Positions 16,757 to 27,546 of a stretch of 58,080 nucleotides of DNA are shown here, piece by piece. Below the pieces are notes generated by a model. The model was given only the letters and a program-made list of their open reading frames with translations. It did not search any database and had not been told where the DNA came from. A program made the position numbers and the translations under genes. The number at the start of each line of letters is the position of its first letter. Position 1 is the first letter of the stretch. Where the stretch lies: positions 1 through 58,080 of the forward strand of contig CADCHQ010000021.1 in assembly GCA_902801325.1 (NCBI GenBank). The letters run 5' to 3'. Source of the DNA: an uncultured Bacteroidales bacterium. Its GTDB lineage: Bacteria; Bacteroidota; Bacteroidia; Bacteroidales; Bacteroidaceae.

Positions 16757-17721
16757 AAAAGATACTACGCATCTTGTTGCCCATCCTTTTGGGTGGTGCC
16801 ATACTGTGGTGGATGTACCGCGGTTTCCAGTGGGAACAAGTGGTTTCAGCCCTCACTTCTGACATGCGTTGGGGTTGGATGCTTCTCAGTATGCCTTTCG
16901 GCATTCTGGCTCAGGTGTTCCGCGGTCTCAGATGGCGTCAGATGCTCGAACCCATGGGCGAGCGTCCTCGTCGAGTTTCCTGCGTCAATGCCATCTTCCT
17001 TTCCTATGGCAGCAGTCTGGTGGTACCGCGTGTGGGAGAACTGCTGCGTTGCGGCTATCTCAGTCGCTATGAAGGCACACGCATGAGTCGTGCTTTGGGA
17101 ACGGTGGTTACAGAGCGCGTGGTCGATGTGTTGCTTATCTTGTTGCTAACGTTAGTTACAGTGCTGTGGCAGGTTCCCGTCTTTGTCCGCTTCATGAGTC
17201 GCACGGGAATGTCGGTCGAGAGCATTTTGTCGGGCTTCTCACTTACGGGTTATCTGGTAACAGCTTTATGCGCTCTGGTTGTTATCGTCATGGTGTGGTA
17301 CTTCCTGCGTCGCTTCCATGCCTTCGATCGCGGACGTGAAACACTGCGCGGATTGGTCGATGGTCTGATGAGCATCCGTGACGTACGCAACAAATGGCTC
17401 TTCTGGGCATATAGTTTGGGCATCTGGGTTTCCTATTTTCTTCATTTCTACCTCACTTTCTATTGCTTCTCCTACACAGAGCACCTTGGTCCGATGGCTG
17501 CCTTGGTAGCCTTCGTGGTGGGAACCTTTGCCGTCATTGTGCCCACACCTAATGGCGCAGGACCTTGGCACTTTGCCGTAAAGACGGTGCTAATGCTTTA
17601 TGGGGTCGACGGAAACGATGGTGCCATGTTCGTACTCATCGTTCACACCTTGCAGACTGCCCTTGTGGCACTCTTGGGCATATGGGCAGCCGTGTGGGCA
17701 ATAGGAAGCGACAAAAAATGA
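16753..17721 (+). CDS. Lysylphosphatidylglycerol synthase-like (flippase-type) membrane protein
   Basis: 322 residues, with about eight hydrophobic membrane segments. It matches the LPG_synthase_TM/UPF0104 family: SMPFGILAQVFRGLRWRQML, the conserved VPRVGELLRCGYLSRYEG, ALGTVVTERVVDVLLIL, and the late VPTPNGAGPWHFAV. Family members include membrane domains of MprF and archaeal flippases, often acting on lipid-linked substrates; the substrate here is unknown. It is translationally coupled to rsmA, a pairing common in Bacteroidetes. Confidence 0.85.
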   Translation: MKKILRILLPILLGGAILWWMYRGFQWEQVVSALTSDMRWGWMLLSMPFGILAQVFRGLRWRQMLEPMGERPRRVSCVNAIFLSYGSSLVVPRVGELLRCGYLSRYEGTRMSRALGTVVTERVVDVLLILLLTLVTVLWQVPVFVRFMSRTGMSVESILSGFSLTGYLVTALCALVVIVMVWYFLRRFHAFDRGRETLRGLVDGLMSIRDVRNKWLFWAYSLGIWVSYFLHFYLTFYCFSYTEHLGPMAALVAFVVGTFAVIVPTPNGAGPWHFAVKTVLMLYGVDGNDGAMFVLIVHTLQTALVALLGIWAAVWAIGSDKK

Positions 17722-17850
17722 ACCTAGGCTCGAGGTGTATCGAACCTAGGCACGATCCTTGTTGAACTTAGGCACGAGGCTTATCGAACCTATGCCTTCT
17801 GGCGGAAGCCCTTAGGCCTTCCGTAAAAACCCTTAGACCTTCCGATTGAA
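17719..17850. repeat. 21-22 nt periodic array 2
   Basis: About six units between two convergent genes. Early units resemble GAACCTAGGCACGAGGCTTATC (22 nt) and later ones AACCCTTAGGCCTTCCGTAA (21 nt), so both flavours of array 3 also occur here. Confidence 0.75.
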
Positions 17851-17860
17851 GAATATAAGT

Positions 17861-20800
17861 CTATCGTTTGACGAACTTACAGGTTGCTTGATGTCCTTGG
17901 TTGTCTGTCGCATGAGCAATATAGACTCCAGCGGGCAACTGTTCGACGGAAACTTCAGCGTAGCCTCCACTCAATGAGGCCGGTAGCGACAGAGAAAGCT
18001 GGCCTGCAAGGTTGACAATCCTGATTTGCAAGTTTTCAGTCGGTGTGCCATTGATGAGTAACCTTCCTACAACATAACGAATGCCAAGGTTCCCCGCCTC
18101 TGCCATCAGGTTGGGAACAGCAGTCTCTGTCGGTTGTTCAACGGCTGTGGCATAGCTGCTAATGATATTGGTTTTGGCAATGGTAGGCACGTTCATGGTG
18201 AACACATTGGATGTTCCGTCGGGATAGCGTCCAGCCGTCTCGTCGGCTTTCATTGCAGCGTAAGTGAGCCGGTTGCTCCACGATTCATCCTCGGCAGTGA
18301 GAATGACGTCTCCTCCATCGGCATCAAGTTTGAAGGCTGCATGGAGTTGGGAGAGGGGTTCCAGTTTGTCGCACCAAACGATGAGATATCCGTGGGCCGG
18401 GATGATTGTTGAAGCCTCGCCTCCAACGATTTGATACTTCTTGGGATTGTCGGGTTTGTCGCTCAGATACATACCTTCGACATCGATGTCGGCATCTGTT
18501 GTGTTGTAAAGTTCCACCCAGTCATTGCGCTTGAAATATTCGTTGACGTAGATGTTATTGGCGGCACTGACTTCGTTGATACATACCGGTGTGAAGCCGT
18601 TGGCCTCGCGGTCAGAGTCGGATATCGGTGTGAAACTAGCCACAAATGAGAATTTACTGCGTTCTGGCAAGTTGATGACAGAGTCGGTAAGGACGCTGCC
18701 AGAGGATGCTTTCCACCCTGCAAACGTATAGCCCGCAGGCGCTTTTGCCTCAAGTGTTATGGGTGAGAAGAGAACGCCATCGAACGAGGCGTAGGGCACA
18801 TTGATGCCATTGATGAAGATGTGGGCACCTTCCACGTCGGCAGAAAGGGTCACAGAAGATTTGTAGACTCCTGACAGCGCCATAGGAGCATATTGCTGGG
18901 CACGAGTCATCATGGTTTCTAACCTGTTCTGCAGTTGGTCGATAATCTTATTGGCTGCATAGTCAGGCAGATAACCGTCGAGTTGGGACATTGGACGCAT
19001 GGTTGCAGCCAGTTCTTTCACAATAGCTGTGGCCCTATTCTTTTCAAATACACTGCCAGCAACAATGCAGTAGGTGTCAATGAACTTACGACGGAAATCC
19101 TCGTTGTTGAGCAGGTTGAGGAATAGGGTAACCGTTTCAATGTCATTGTGTTCGTCAAGCACTTGGGTGAACTTATTCCTATTCCATGGGTTGAAGGCAT
19201 AATCGAGATCGAAGCAGATGTAGCGGTAACGGCCGTCTTGGCGGCTGCGATAGGCCTTAATGTTATTCTCGGGCCAGTCGTCATTACCGAGGAATATTTC
19301 CACTGCCATATAGTTGGCAAACTCATCGACATCAAGCAAACGCTTCACTTCGTCATAGGCTCCGACATCGTTTATGTTTTTGGCCAGCTGCCAAAGCCGA
19401 TTGAATGCCTCTTTGTCGCCGTTGTTGAATTCGAGGTTCTCGAACATGTCGATTTCATCTTCGTCATAGCCATAGTTGGCATAAACGAATTTATCGTTGG
19501 TGGTTTCACGCAGATTGAGTATGCCCTTGAATTTCCCATTGACATATTCTGCGACCTGAACCAACGATTGTACATCAAGGTCTATGCCTGAACGATGGAT
19601 GATGGTGGCGAGTGCGGGGTCGGTGAAACGGGCATGATTGTTCCACACGTCGTTGCCGCCATTGCGCACCAGCAAGGCCTTGTTGCGGATGAAGGGTTTT
19701 TGTGGGAAGAAGGAATAGTCGAAGCGGTTCTGGAGATCAAAGATCTTGTTTGACTTCAATTTCATGGAACGTGGTGTGACGGCTCTTGTCCATCCGCCAG
19801 AAACACTGATGTTGACATCTTGGTTGAAAAGCATCCCTTCTTCGGGGTCGATGTAACTGAAGTTTACAGGACGATCCCAGTCCATGTTCCAGTTGACGGG
19901 TTCGTCACTACCGTTACCCGTTATCCCATTCACGCCTTTGACATCGATTCCCCACATCGGGTCGTTAAAATATTTGTCATTGCCAACGATGGAGACGATG
20001 GGGATGGTGTATTGGTTATCTTGCTTGATGTAACTGCGGCTTACAGGCACACTGGGCAGGTATCCTTCCTTGTAAAGACGGAATACGTAGTTGGTGGTTT
20101 TGTTGATGGTAAACACTCCATCTTTACTTTCTCTGGAGCCATTGTTCGATCCTGCACTGGGGTCGTAATACGATTCCCAGACGATGTCGTCGAAATAGAA
20201 GTTGTTATCCTCTTTCTTTTCGTTTAGGTTGAAGGCAATGGTTTGCAGTCCTGATTCACCAGCCTGTTCAGCTGTTACGGTGCCTTCGTAGGTTATTTCT
20301 TGCCACTGCGTCGTGATGTTATACCCATCGTTAAGCATTTTCCAATGGATGTAATCGCCAGGGGTTCGGTGTGACTGTACGGAAATGTGGGTGGCCTTGT
20401 CAGCACGGACTTTCATGCGGAAACGGTAGTTCTCGTTGGCAGTCCACACATGGTCGGGCGTGTACACAAAGAACTGGCTGTCCCAGTCATTCACGGCATT
20501 GGCAATAGAGTGTACCTTTGCTCCACGCGAGGCTTTGCCATTCACGACTACACCTACACCATCGGTGATGCGTGCCACATCGCCGCTGCCATCACCGTCG
20601 CGACACACGAAACAGGTGGCATCGCTACCTTCACAATCGCTGTTCTTTACCCAGTTTCGCCAATAAGGTTCCTGCTCTTCCTCCGATGATTCCACGTAAG
20701 TGGGCAAACTGCCGTCTGTCGTGTACATCAGTTTGGTGCCTTCAGGAATGTTGACATTGATGGTCAACGACCCATTGAAGATTTGGCTACCCTCGCTAAC

Positions 20801-21283
20801 CACTGGCGCACTGACACGCTCGGATGCAAAAGATGAAGTCGTATTTGTGGCCTCTGGGGTGGGCGTAGCGGTCCAACTCCACGTATCCCCACCGTCTGTG
20901 GTTCTTGCGTAGGAGGTCCGGCTTAACGCCTCTGGATAACTAACTTGTGTGACGAGGGCTCCTGATGCGTCGCTGAGGTAAATGGCACCTCCGTCGCAAT
21001 CGAGTTTGAAGGGAGCCTGTGTCTCCTTGATATTGTTTGAGCCTAACCAAATAACCCTGAAACCTTGGGCTGGCACACGGCCTATGTCGTTGGGCATTTT
21101 CCATTTCATCGGGTTGCTTTCGTCGTCACTCAGATAGTATCCTGCGAGGTCGACTTCCTGGTCCGATTGATTGTAAAGTTCTATCCAACTATCAAAGTTG
21201 GTTGCAGGGCTCATCACCATTCCCGCATTGGAGGCCATGAGTTCGTTTATGACAATGATGATTGAAAGTATCGCTGACAACAT
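17861..21283 (-). CDS. CotH-kinase family surface protein with two lamin-tail domains and a sorting tail
   Basis: 1140 residues. Order: lamin-tail domain 1 at about 12-110 (INELMASNAGMV, DSWIELYNQSDQEVDLAGYY); a chitobiase/fibronectin-like beta module (KLMYTTDGSLPTY) interrupted at about 205-370 by a carbohydrate-binding-like insert (WRNWVKNSDCEGSDATCF, NNFYFDDIVWE); a CotH kinase-like domain at about 400-820 (GNDDWPENNIKAYRSRQDG, YRYICFDLDYAFNPW); lamin-tail domain 2 at about 895-1010 (CINEVSAANNIYV, DWVELYNTTDADIDVEGMYL); and a type IX sorting-like domain at the end (IRIVNLAGQL, LPAGVYIAHATDNQG). The signal sequence is unusual: MLSAILSIIIVIN has no basic N-terminus. The start lies 54 nt after the stop of the upstream fusion gene, across a TTAACCC tandem array. 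Its enzymatic activity is not established. Confidence 0.85.
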   Translation of the reverse strand: MLSAILSIIIVINELMASNAGMVMSPATNFDSWIELYNQSDQEVDLAGYYLSDDESNPMKWKMPNDIGRVPAQGFRVIWLGSNNIKETQAPFKLDCDGGAIYLSDASGALVTQVSYPEALSRTSYARTTDGGDTWSWTATPTPEATNTTSSFASERVSAPVVSEGSQIFNGSLTINVNIPEGTKLMYTTDGSLPTYVESSEEEQEPYWRNWVKNSDCEGSDATCFVCRDGDGSGDVARITDGVGVVVNGKASRGAKVHSIANAVNDWDSQFFVYTPDHVWTANENYRFRMKVRADKATHISVQSHRTPGDYIHWKMLNDGYNITTQWQEITYEGTVTAEQAGESGLQTIAFNLNEKKEDNNFYFDDIVWESYYDPSAGSNNGSRESKDGVFTINKTTNYVFRLYKEGYLPSVPVSRSYIKQDNQYTIPIVSIVGNDKYFNDPMWGIDVKGVNGITGNGSDEPVNWNMDWDRPVNFSYIDPEEGMLFNQDVNISVSGGWTRAVTPRSMKLKSNKIFDLQNRFDYSFFPQKPFIRNKALLVRNGGNDVWNNHARFTDPALATIIHRSGIDLDVQSLVQVAEYVNGKFKGILNLRETTNDKFVYANYGYDEDEIDMFENLEFNNGDKEAFNRLWQLAKNINDVGAYDEVKRLLDVDEFANYMAVEIFLGNDDWPENNIKAYRSRQDGRYRYICFDLDYAFNPWNRNKFTQVLDEHNDIETVTLFLNLLNNEDFRRKFIDTYCIVAGSVFEKNRATAIVKELAATMRPMSQLDGYLPDYAANKIIDQLQNRLETMMTRAQQYAPMALSGVYKSSVTLSADVEGAHIFINGINVPYASFDGVLFSPITLEAKAPAGYTFAGWKASSGSVLTDSVINLPERSKFSFVASFTPISDSDREANGFTPVCINEVSAANNIYVNEYFKRNDWVELYNTTDADIDVEGMYLSDKPDNPKKYQIVGGEASTIIPAHGYLIVWCDKLEPLSQLHAAFKLDADGGDVILTAEDESWSNRLTYAAMKADETAGRYPDGTSNVFTMNVPTIAKTNIISSYATAVEQPTETAVPNLMAEAGNLGIRYVVGRLLINGTPTENLQIRIVNLAGQLSLSLPASLSGGYAEVSVEQLPAGVYIAHATDNQGHQATCKFVKR

Positions 21284-21287
21284 TGCT

Positions 21288-21330
21288 TATTCTCCTAATC
21301 CTTAACCCTTAACCCTTAACCCTTAATCTT
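21288..21330. repeat. TTAACCC-type tandem array between two minus-strand genes
   Basis: Five or six 7-nt units (CCTTAAC/CCTTAAT) fill the spacer just upstream of the CotH gene start, where a ribosome-binding region would be. Confidence 0.75.
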
Positions 21331-21337
21331 CATCCTC

Positions 21338-24300
21338 CTAGTCATACAACTTCTTAATATCCGCTCCGTCGTAATAATGATGGAGAATCTCGTCGTAGGG
21401 GTGTCCTTCGGTGGCCATGACGGCAGCTCCTATCTGGCACATGCCCACACCATGTCCCCATCCGCTTCCGTGGATGATGAAACGCTGAGGAATGTCAGAA
21501 CCCTCGGCATATTCATAATCGACAGTAAAGGCGGCCGACTTCAAGTGGGTTTGACTGAGTGTGCGGCGTATTTCCAGTTCTTTACCAATAGTGAACGAGG
21601 CCTCTGTGCCTACAATCTTCAGTCGAACCAGATGGCCACTCTTTCCTCGTTCCACATCTTCCAGACGTACGATGGCACCCAGGTCGCGTCCCAGTCGTTC
21701 TGTTATGATATCGTGCAACTCCTTTTGCGTGTATTCGACTGTCCAGCGGTAGAAGTCGGTGGTTTCCTGGTCATAGTCGTTCAGGACGGTTGCCAGCAAC
21801 TGACGGTCGGTGGTGTTGCAATAAGGATCACTGACAGCATGCAGGTAGGGGTGAGGCTGATCTTCCCAACAGTTCTCGAAGTCATTGGTCATCCCTCCAC
21901 AGCATTTGCCAAAGCGTGCATCGCAAACCTTTCCTTCGTACATGAGTGCTTGACCGCGAGTCTCCTCAATGGCTTGCCGGACTTCGGGACTAATTACTCG
22001 TGTGATGCCTTGGTATCGCTGGCAATGGTCATCGGCACAAACGTCGAAAATGGTATGCTCCTCTTGGTCGTGCCAACGAATGAGTTCGCTGTCGGTTCGC
22101 TTAAACTGGAAGAAGGCCTGCCCTGTTCCTTGCTTTCGCTTTTCCATCTGTGCCAACAGCCACGAACGGCTGATGACGGCACTGGCCTTTAGGAACTCCA
22201 GCGGGCATGTGGCTTTCATCTCGCTGCTGATGACGCTTGCCAGATATGTCTCAACGGGGAGCATATTGATGGCCACAATCTTGCTCTCGTCAATGACCAA
22301 CTGCAGTTTGCCTTGGAATGTCTGTGTTTCCTGACGTTCCCAGTGAAACTGCTTGCCAATGGTCACTTCATGCAGACTAAATGAGGACTCCTCGGACAAA
22401 GGACGGAATGTCAGGTCGTGATAGATGTTTCCGTTCCACTGAAGAGCTCCGTTCTCTATGCTTACGATCTGTTCTCCCGTCACGACATGGCCTTTGGCAC
22501 GATAGTCGCCGTTCAGACAGAACGTAAGTTTCTCCGTCGTCATGATGCCGACAGACACTTCGGGTTCGGTTTGTTCGCTCTGCTCGGATTCTACAGGGCT
22601 TTCATCCTTTTCGTTGTCCTGTATCTTATCGATTACGGGTTGCAGTTCGTCTTCAGTCATGGTAACCTCGCGAAGGATGTTAAAGGCTTGTTCTGCCGTC
22701 AGTCGACGGAAGTCCTCTTCGCGTGGTGTAATTATGAGGCCACCCATGTCCAATGCTCCTGGGCTTATCATCAACTGTTCGTCGCCTTGGGCATAATAGC
22801 AGTCGGGGCGGTGCTTCTTTCGTGGGAAGATGAGCGTGATGATCTCGTCGTCTCGTCCGTTGCCCCATTCCTGATGCCAGGAAATGATGTTCATCCTTGG
22901 TTCTGTTGAGCCGTCAGGAATAGGAAGTGCTTCGTAAAGTCGCTGGCACAGAACACTGTCGGGCGCTGTGGGCAGGGAACGAATCACAAAGACGGGACAA
23001 GCCCAAGAACGCAGCAGGTAGAGTCCGCATCCACGTTTGTTGCCGGTTTCCTCCACTTCTGCCTCCTGTTGTGCGGTGATGGGGTACAGTTTCTGCAACT
23101 GCGTTTCGTAGTGTTTCCATTCCTTCTCCAAAGGCAACAATCCACGATGTCCTGCTTGCAGATGGCAATGGTCGGGACACGATGCTCCGCACTCAGGCCC
23201 GTTGTAGAAAACGATGTGGCGAGGCATGTTCCAAGCCAAGTGTCGTAGTGTGTTGAAATGTCTGAAGATTTCCTGTGGCTGGTGTCGCCGTGTGGGTATG
23301 GTTAGGTGTCCTGGTAGTATGGGGAACGGATTGAGCAGTATTTCGTAGTGCTTCTCTGTGGGCAGGCTGTGCTGCTCCTTGGGACGATTGTGATTGCAGA
23401 GGAAACAAGGTCGTTCACTGATGGTCTTGGCATCCACCTTTGCACCGGTGCTGACGATGCGCTTGGGGTTCCACTGAACGGTCAGAGAAAGTTCTTCCCC
23501 TTTTACGGCTAATTCACGCGTTTCAACCTGCGTAAGTGCTGCATAGTTCTCTGCAGCCATACCCCAGTTTGCCACCTCCGATGCATGAAATTGTTCGATT
23601 TCATCGGCATTTACCTCATGTTGCCATAGTTTGTTGAGCTGTTGACGTGCACGTATTTCCAAGGTACGAAGCTGGTCCTTATACAAGTTATTACGATTCA
23701 CGGCTTCGATGTTCAGGGCAGCATCGCTGTTGCCTTCCCATCGACGGCATAAGTATAGTTCGTCATAGATGCGTCCGATGCGATACCGGCGACTAAGCAT
23801 GAGTCCGAGAGCATAGTCTTCGCCATAACTGGTGTTGGGAATCTGAATTTGGCGGAGGATGGGGGTAAAGAAAGCACGTGGTGCTCCCAGTCCGTTGATG
23901 CGTAGGGCATTATTTCTTCCATTAGCTTCGGTCCATTCGCTATGGTCTATAAGCCCTGGTGGCAACGTTTCCAGTTGGAAGTTACATATTCGATATGAGC
24001 CAATTACCATGGCAGCATTCTCGGCATAGAAAGTATCAACGATGCGTTGCAAGGTCTGTGGTGAAGAGTAAAGGTCGTCGGAGTCAAGTTGTACGGCAAA
24101 TCGCCCACAACGAGGGTCATGGATGGCTAGGTTCCAACATCCACCTATGCCCAAATCGTCGCGGTCGGGAATCAGGTGAATGAGATGTGAAGGGGTGATT
24201 TTTTCATCTTTCACCCTTAATCCTTCATCCATAACCATTTGCTTCAGCAACTCCGTGGTTCCATCCGTCGAATGATTGTCGATGACAATGACGTTGAAGG

Positions 24301-25084
24301 GGAAGGAGGTCTCTTGTTCGAGTGCAGACCGAACAGCATCCTCGATGGTGCGAACGCGATTGCGTACAGGAATGATGACAGAAGCCTCGACTGGCATCGG
24401 TTCGCGGTCGAGTATGATTTGTTCCCATTCGCCTGCAGCCATGTAGGCATTAATCTGGCGCAAGTGGCGGGTGACAGCGCGTTCCATCTCTACCTGTCGG
24501 GCACGGTTACGCGGATCGACATAGTCGAATTGTTTCTCTCCGCTCAATCTGCAATCGTTTTCTACCTCAGTATAAAGGTATTCCGTGATGTGCTGGGGTA
24601 GCATCTCGCGTGATAGGAACAATCGTAAGTCATAGAGTCCGGCATGCTGGTAAGGATGTACTATTTCCTGTTCGAAGTAATGCTTCAGGCTTTCAGTGCG
24701 TATGAGCAGAACAGAACCCATGGTGAAATCGTCACGTACCGAACCCAGTTGGTAATCGATGAGTGGTCGACGTTCTTTCGTTCCGTCAGGATGTTGGATA
24801 TAGTGATCGGCATAGAGCATCAGTGCCCCGCTGTCATCGGCAATTGTAACCAATCGGGTCAAGGCTTGATAGCCCAATTCCAACGGCATGGTTTTCGTAT
24901 AAAGTAGGGTGTATCGAGCATTCGATTGTTCGGCGATGTTGTTTAGCACACGTGTCGCAAACGGAGGCTCGGTCAGTTGGTGAATCTCACCTACATTGGG
25001 ATCGTTACGAAGTTGACCGATTAGGAACGCCGCATCGGTCTCATTTTCGTAAGGAATAAAACAATCAATATTAGGTTGAATCAT
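21338..25084 (-). CDS. GT2 glycosyltransferase - DUF4922/HIT-like - SpoIID triple fusion
   Basis: 1248 residues, no signal peptide. An N-terminal region (1-225) precedes a GT2 domain at about 230-440 ([26 protein letters not shown], the LDSDD metal-binding motif near 333, [10 protein letters not shown]). A HIT/galactose-1-P uridylyltransferase-like DUF4922 domain is at about 500-830 ([11 protein letters not shown], the nucleotide-transfer-type PDHCHLQAG near 638). A SpoIID/LytB domain is at about 930-1245 ([42 protein letters not shown]). GT2 and HIT domains are normally cytosolic while SpoIID cleaves peptidoglycan outside, so the localisation is puzzling. A short tandem repeat (24198-24232) lies in frame inside the GT2 domain. 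It is probably in one operon with the CotH gene. The overall role is unknown; cell-wall glycan processing is an inference. Confidence 0.85.
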   Translation of the reverse strand: MIQPNIDCFIPYENETDAAFLIGQLRNDPNVGEIHQLTEPPFATRVLNNIAEQSNARYTLLYTKTMPLELGYQALTRLVTIADDSGALMLYADHYIQHPDGTKERRPLIDYQLGSVRDDFTMGSVLLIRTESLKHYFEQEIVHPYQHAGLYDLRLFLSREMLPQHITEYLYTEVENDCRLSGEKQFDYVDPRNRARQVEMERAVTRHLRQINAYMAAGEWEQIILDREPMPVEASVIIPVRNRVRTIEDAVRSALEQETSFPFNVIVIDNHSTDGTTELLKQMVMDEGLRVKDEKITPSHLIHLIPDRDDLGIGGCWNLAIHDPRCGRFAVQLDSDDLYSSPQTLQRIVDTFYAENAAMVIGSYRICNFQLETLPPGLIDHSEWTEANGRNNALRINGLGAPRAFFTPILRQIQIPNTSYGEDYALGLMLSRRYRIGRIYDELYLCRRWEGNSDAALNIEAVNRNNLYKDQLRTLEIRARQQLNKLWQHEVNADEIEQFHASEVANWGMAAENYAALTQVETRELAVKGEELSLTVQWNPKRIVSTGAKVDAKTISERPCFLCNHNRPKEQHSLPTEKHYEILLNPFPILPGHLTIPTRRHQPQEIFRHFNTLRHLAWNMPRHIVFYNGPECGASCPDHCHLQAGHRGLLPLEKEWKHYETQLQKLYPITAQQEAEVEETGNKRGCGLYLLRSWACPVFVIRSLPTAPDSVLCQRLYEALPIPDGSTEPRMNIISWHQEWGNGRDDEIITLIFPRKKHRPDCYYAQGDEQLMISPGALDMGGLIITPREEDFRRLTAEQAFNILREVTMTEDELQPVIDKIQDNEKDESPVESEQSEQTEPEVSVGIMTTEKLTFCLNGDYRAKGHVVTGEQIVSIENGALQWNGNIYHDLTFRPLSEESSFSLHEVTIGKQFHWERQETQTFQGKLQLVIDESKIVAINMLPVETYLASVISSEMKATCPLEFLKASAVISRSWLLAQMEKRKQGTGQAFFQFKRTDSELIRWHDQEEHTIFDVCADDHCQRYQGITRVISPEVRQAIEETRGQALMYEGKVCDARFGKCCGGMTNDFENCWEDQPHPYLHAVSDPYCNTTDRQLLATVLNDYDQETTDFYRWTVEYTQKELHDIITERLGRDLGAIVRLEDVERGKSGHLVRLKIVGTEASFTIGKELEIRRTLSQTHLKSAAFTVDYEYAEGSDIPQRFIIHGSGWGHGVGMCQIGAAVMATEGHPYDEILHHYYDGADIKKLYD
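24198..24232. repeat. In-frame short tandem array in the GT2 domain
   Basis: Repeats of TTTCATCTTTCACCC/TTAATCCTTCATCC. On the minus strand it encodes [12 protein letters not shown], between GT2 strands. Confidence 0.6.
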
Positions 25085-25106
25085 GATATAAATGTTTTTT
25101 CAGGTC

Positions 25107-25138
25107 CAAAGGTACGAATAAGCGAGCGATTTCCCAAA
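25107..25138 (-). promoter_or_regulatory. Promoter of the GT2-SpoIID fusion gene
   Basis: On the minus strand TTTG (25135-25138), 20 nt, TACCTTTG (25107-25114). The string GCTCGCTTATTCGTACCTTT is identical to the tRNA-Ser promoter at 57823-57842. Confidence 0.8.
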
Positions 25139-25230
25139 TAAAATTAGGGAAATCCACGCGAGAAAACCATCGAACGTTGTTCAAAGGCCATCAAGTAAGA
25201 CTAAGTCTCTTATGTATTGCCAATGCTGAT

Positions 25231-27483
25231 TTACTGAATCTGCAACAATGGACCATTGGGATTCGAGGTGAGGTCAAAATGAAGCGTTCCGCCTTGCAAT
25301 AAATCGTGATGCGAGAGGATGGGATGTTTCAATTTTATCCCATTCCATCGAATATTCTTGACATAAATGGGATTTTTGCCTCGACGCGTAGTCTCGATGT
25401 GGACATTCTTTCCGTTCGGTAATTTGAGTGTTGCCTCGATTACAGAAGGTGCGAAGAGAACGTAATCGGCCGATGCAGGATTGACGGGATAGAAACCAAG
25501 TGCTGAAAAGACATACCACACCGACATTTCGCCACAGTCGTCATTACCGATGTAACCGCTAACGTTGGCATTATACATCGTGCGTCGGATATGATTTACG
25601 AGTTGGTCAGTTTTCTGGGGTTGGCCTGTAAGCGTGTAGAGGAATGACACATGGTGACTGGGTTCGTTGCCGTGGGCATATAAACCGATAAAACCGCTGG
25701 CATTGTCGTTCTTCTCACCACTTGTCTCCTTACTGGTGAAAAAGTAGTCCAACTGATCGAGGAAATACTTCTGCCCACCACTTAACGTTACAAGGTCTTC
25801 AATGTCGTGCTGTACCGACCATCGCCATTGCCAGGCATTGCCTTCGGTGTAAGCACTGCCACCATTGGCACCATAGCGGAATGGGTCGAAGCCTTCGAGC
25901 CACTGACCTTTGTCATCCTTGGGTTGAAAGAGCCCTGATTCCGCATTATAAAGGTTATGATAGTTGCGTGAAAGCTTGTCGAAAAGCTCCATTTCATCGG
26001 TATGACCAAGGTGCTCAGCCAAACGGGCAGCACACCAGTCGTCATAGGCATCCTCAAGGGTAATGCTTACACTTTGCGTCTGCAGATTCTCGGGCATATA
26101 GCCGAGACTTTCCCATAACGCCCAAGGCGAATTGCGATGAGGTGTAGTTAACGTCTTGTGAATGGCTCGCCATGCGGCTTGTTCATCGATACCTGGCACT
26201 TCTTTGCGTATTGCTTCGACAAGGATGCTGATGGCATGGTTGCCAATCATACAGTAATTGTCCTCGCCCCATAGTTCCCAGATGGGTAGATAACCATAGT
26301 GCTCGGTGTGATCAATCATTGAGTTAACCATATCAGCAGCACGGGTAGGTTGCAGCAGGTCGTAGAGTGCGTGGGCAGCTCGGTAGGTGTCCCAAATGCT
26401 GAACATCGTGTAGAAATCGTGCCCATCGCGTGTGTTTCCAATATGATAATCGGCACGTGCATACTCTCCATTGACGTCACTGAACACCGACGGCTGTTGC
26501 ATGGTGTGGTAAAGAGCTGTGTAGAAGATGGTGGCATCGGTCTCGTTCGCGAAGTGTGCATTGATAGTTCCAAGTACACTTTCCCATTGATTGCAGGCAT
26601 TTGAACAAAGTTTGTCGAAGGTCTGTCCGTCCGTCTCTTGCTCGCGGTTGAGACGTGCGTTCTCGATGCTAACGGCAGAGATTCCTACACGTGCTTCCAC
26701 CTGCCGACCTTCGCCTTTGAAAGTGAAAGTCATCTTAAGGTCGGTGCCGTTGAAGAGTAGAGGGAAAGTGCCCGTGTCCTTGATCTCTGTTCGGTCGTTC
26801 CAACCATGAAAGGTGACGATAGGTTTGGAGAAACGGATGGAGAAACATACTTTGCGCAAGGGTGCCCATCCAGTGATAATGCGATATCCTTCAACGGTAT
26901 AGGCATCTGTAATGCGCAGTTGTGCCTTTTCGATACGACGTCCCCACGAGCCTTTGGCTGCCGAGTGATCGAGGTCGAGGTATATTTGTTGCGGAGCCCC
27001 CTCGGCATAGGTGTAGCGATGGATGCCTGAACGGGTTGTTGCTGTCAGTTCAGCAAGGATGTCATCATCGGTGAGTCGGACGGCATAATAGCCTGGATGT
27101 GCTTGTTCGCTTTTGTGGTCAATGGCGGTTCGTCGGCTCTCTGTGCTTGTAGGCAATAACAAGATGTCGATAAGGTCGGCAGCACCAGTGCCAGAGAGGT
27201 GTGTATGAGAGAAACCATAGATGTTTGTTTCTTCATAGGCATAGCCCGCAGGACAATCCCAGTCGGGTGCTTCTTTCGTATCGGGCGAAAGTTGTACCAA
27301 CCCGAAAGGCACGGTTGCACCAGGATAATTGTTGCCTCGTAGAGCACCTTCTATGCTGCCTGTTCCGATGAATGGGTTCACATAGTCGGTTGCCCGAATT
27401 GATTTATCAATAGTTTGTGCCCATACTGATTTGCACATAAGACAACTCAAGGCTAAGACAAGAAAAAGCTTGTAATGGTTCAT
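25231..27483 (-). CDS. GH92 family alpha-mannosidase, secreted
   Basis: 750 residues from the ATG at 27483, which begins a signal peptide (MNHYKLFLVLALSCLMCKSV followed by WAQ). A longer frame to 27552 is open but would span the promoter. GH92 enzymes are calcium-dependent exo-mannosidases acting mainly on alpha-1,2 linkages in N-glycans and yeast mannan. Family signatures: YVNPFIGTG, GNNYPGATVPFGLVQLSPDT, GFSHTHLSGTGA, IWDTYRAAHAL, EGNAWQWRWSVQHD and GNDDCGEMSVWYVFSALGFY. Linkage specificity cannot be read from sequence. It is divergent from a GH3 gene across a 269-bp region, and no SusC/SusD pair is nearby. Confidence 0.93.
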   Translation of the reverse strand: MNHYKLFLVLALSCLMCKSVWAQTIDKSIRATDYVNPFIGTGSIEGALRGNNYPGATVPFGLVQLSPDTKEAPDWDCPAGYAYEETNIYGFSHTHLSGTGAADLIDILLLPTSTESRRTAIDHKSEQAHPGYYAVRLTDDDILAELTATTRSGIHRYTYAEGAPQQIYLDLDHSAAKGSWGRRIEKAQLRITDAYTVEGYRIITGWAPLRKVCFSIRFSKPIVTFHGWNDRTEIKDTGTFPLLFNGTDLKMTFTFKGEGRQVEARVGISAVSIENARLNREQETDGQTFDKLCSNACNQWESVLGTINAHFANETDATIFYTALYHTMQQPSVFSDVNGEYARADYHIGNTRDGHDFYTMFSIWDTYRAAHALYDLLQPTRAADMVNSMIDHTEHYGYLPIWELWGEDNYCMIGNHAISILVEAIRKEVPGIDEQAAWRAIHKTLTTPHRNSPWALWESLGYMPENLQTQSVSITLEDAYDDWCAARLAEHLGHTDEMELFDKLSRNYHNLYNAESGLFQPKDDKGQWLEGFDPFRYGANGGSAYTEGNAWQWRWSVQHDIEDLVTLSGGQKYFLDQLDYFFTSKETSGEKNDNASGFIGLYAHGNEPSHHVSFLYTLTGQPQKTDQLVNHIRRTMYNANVSGYIGNDDCGEMSVWYVFSALGFYPVNPASADYVLFAPSVIEATLKLPNGKNVHIETTRRGKNPIYVKNIRWNGIKLKHPILSHHDLLQGGTLHFDLTSNPNGPLLQIQ

Positions 27484-27538
27484 ATAAAATATGTATGTCA
27501 GTTTGTCGGGAATGCTTACATCATTCTGTATACATCTG

Positions 27539-27546
27539 CAAAGGTA
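27539..27546 (-). promoter_or_regulatory. -7 element of the GH92 gene
   Basis: TACCTTTG on the minus strand, 55 nt before the ATG at 27483. It supports the internal start. Confidence 0.6.
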
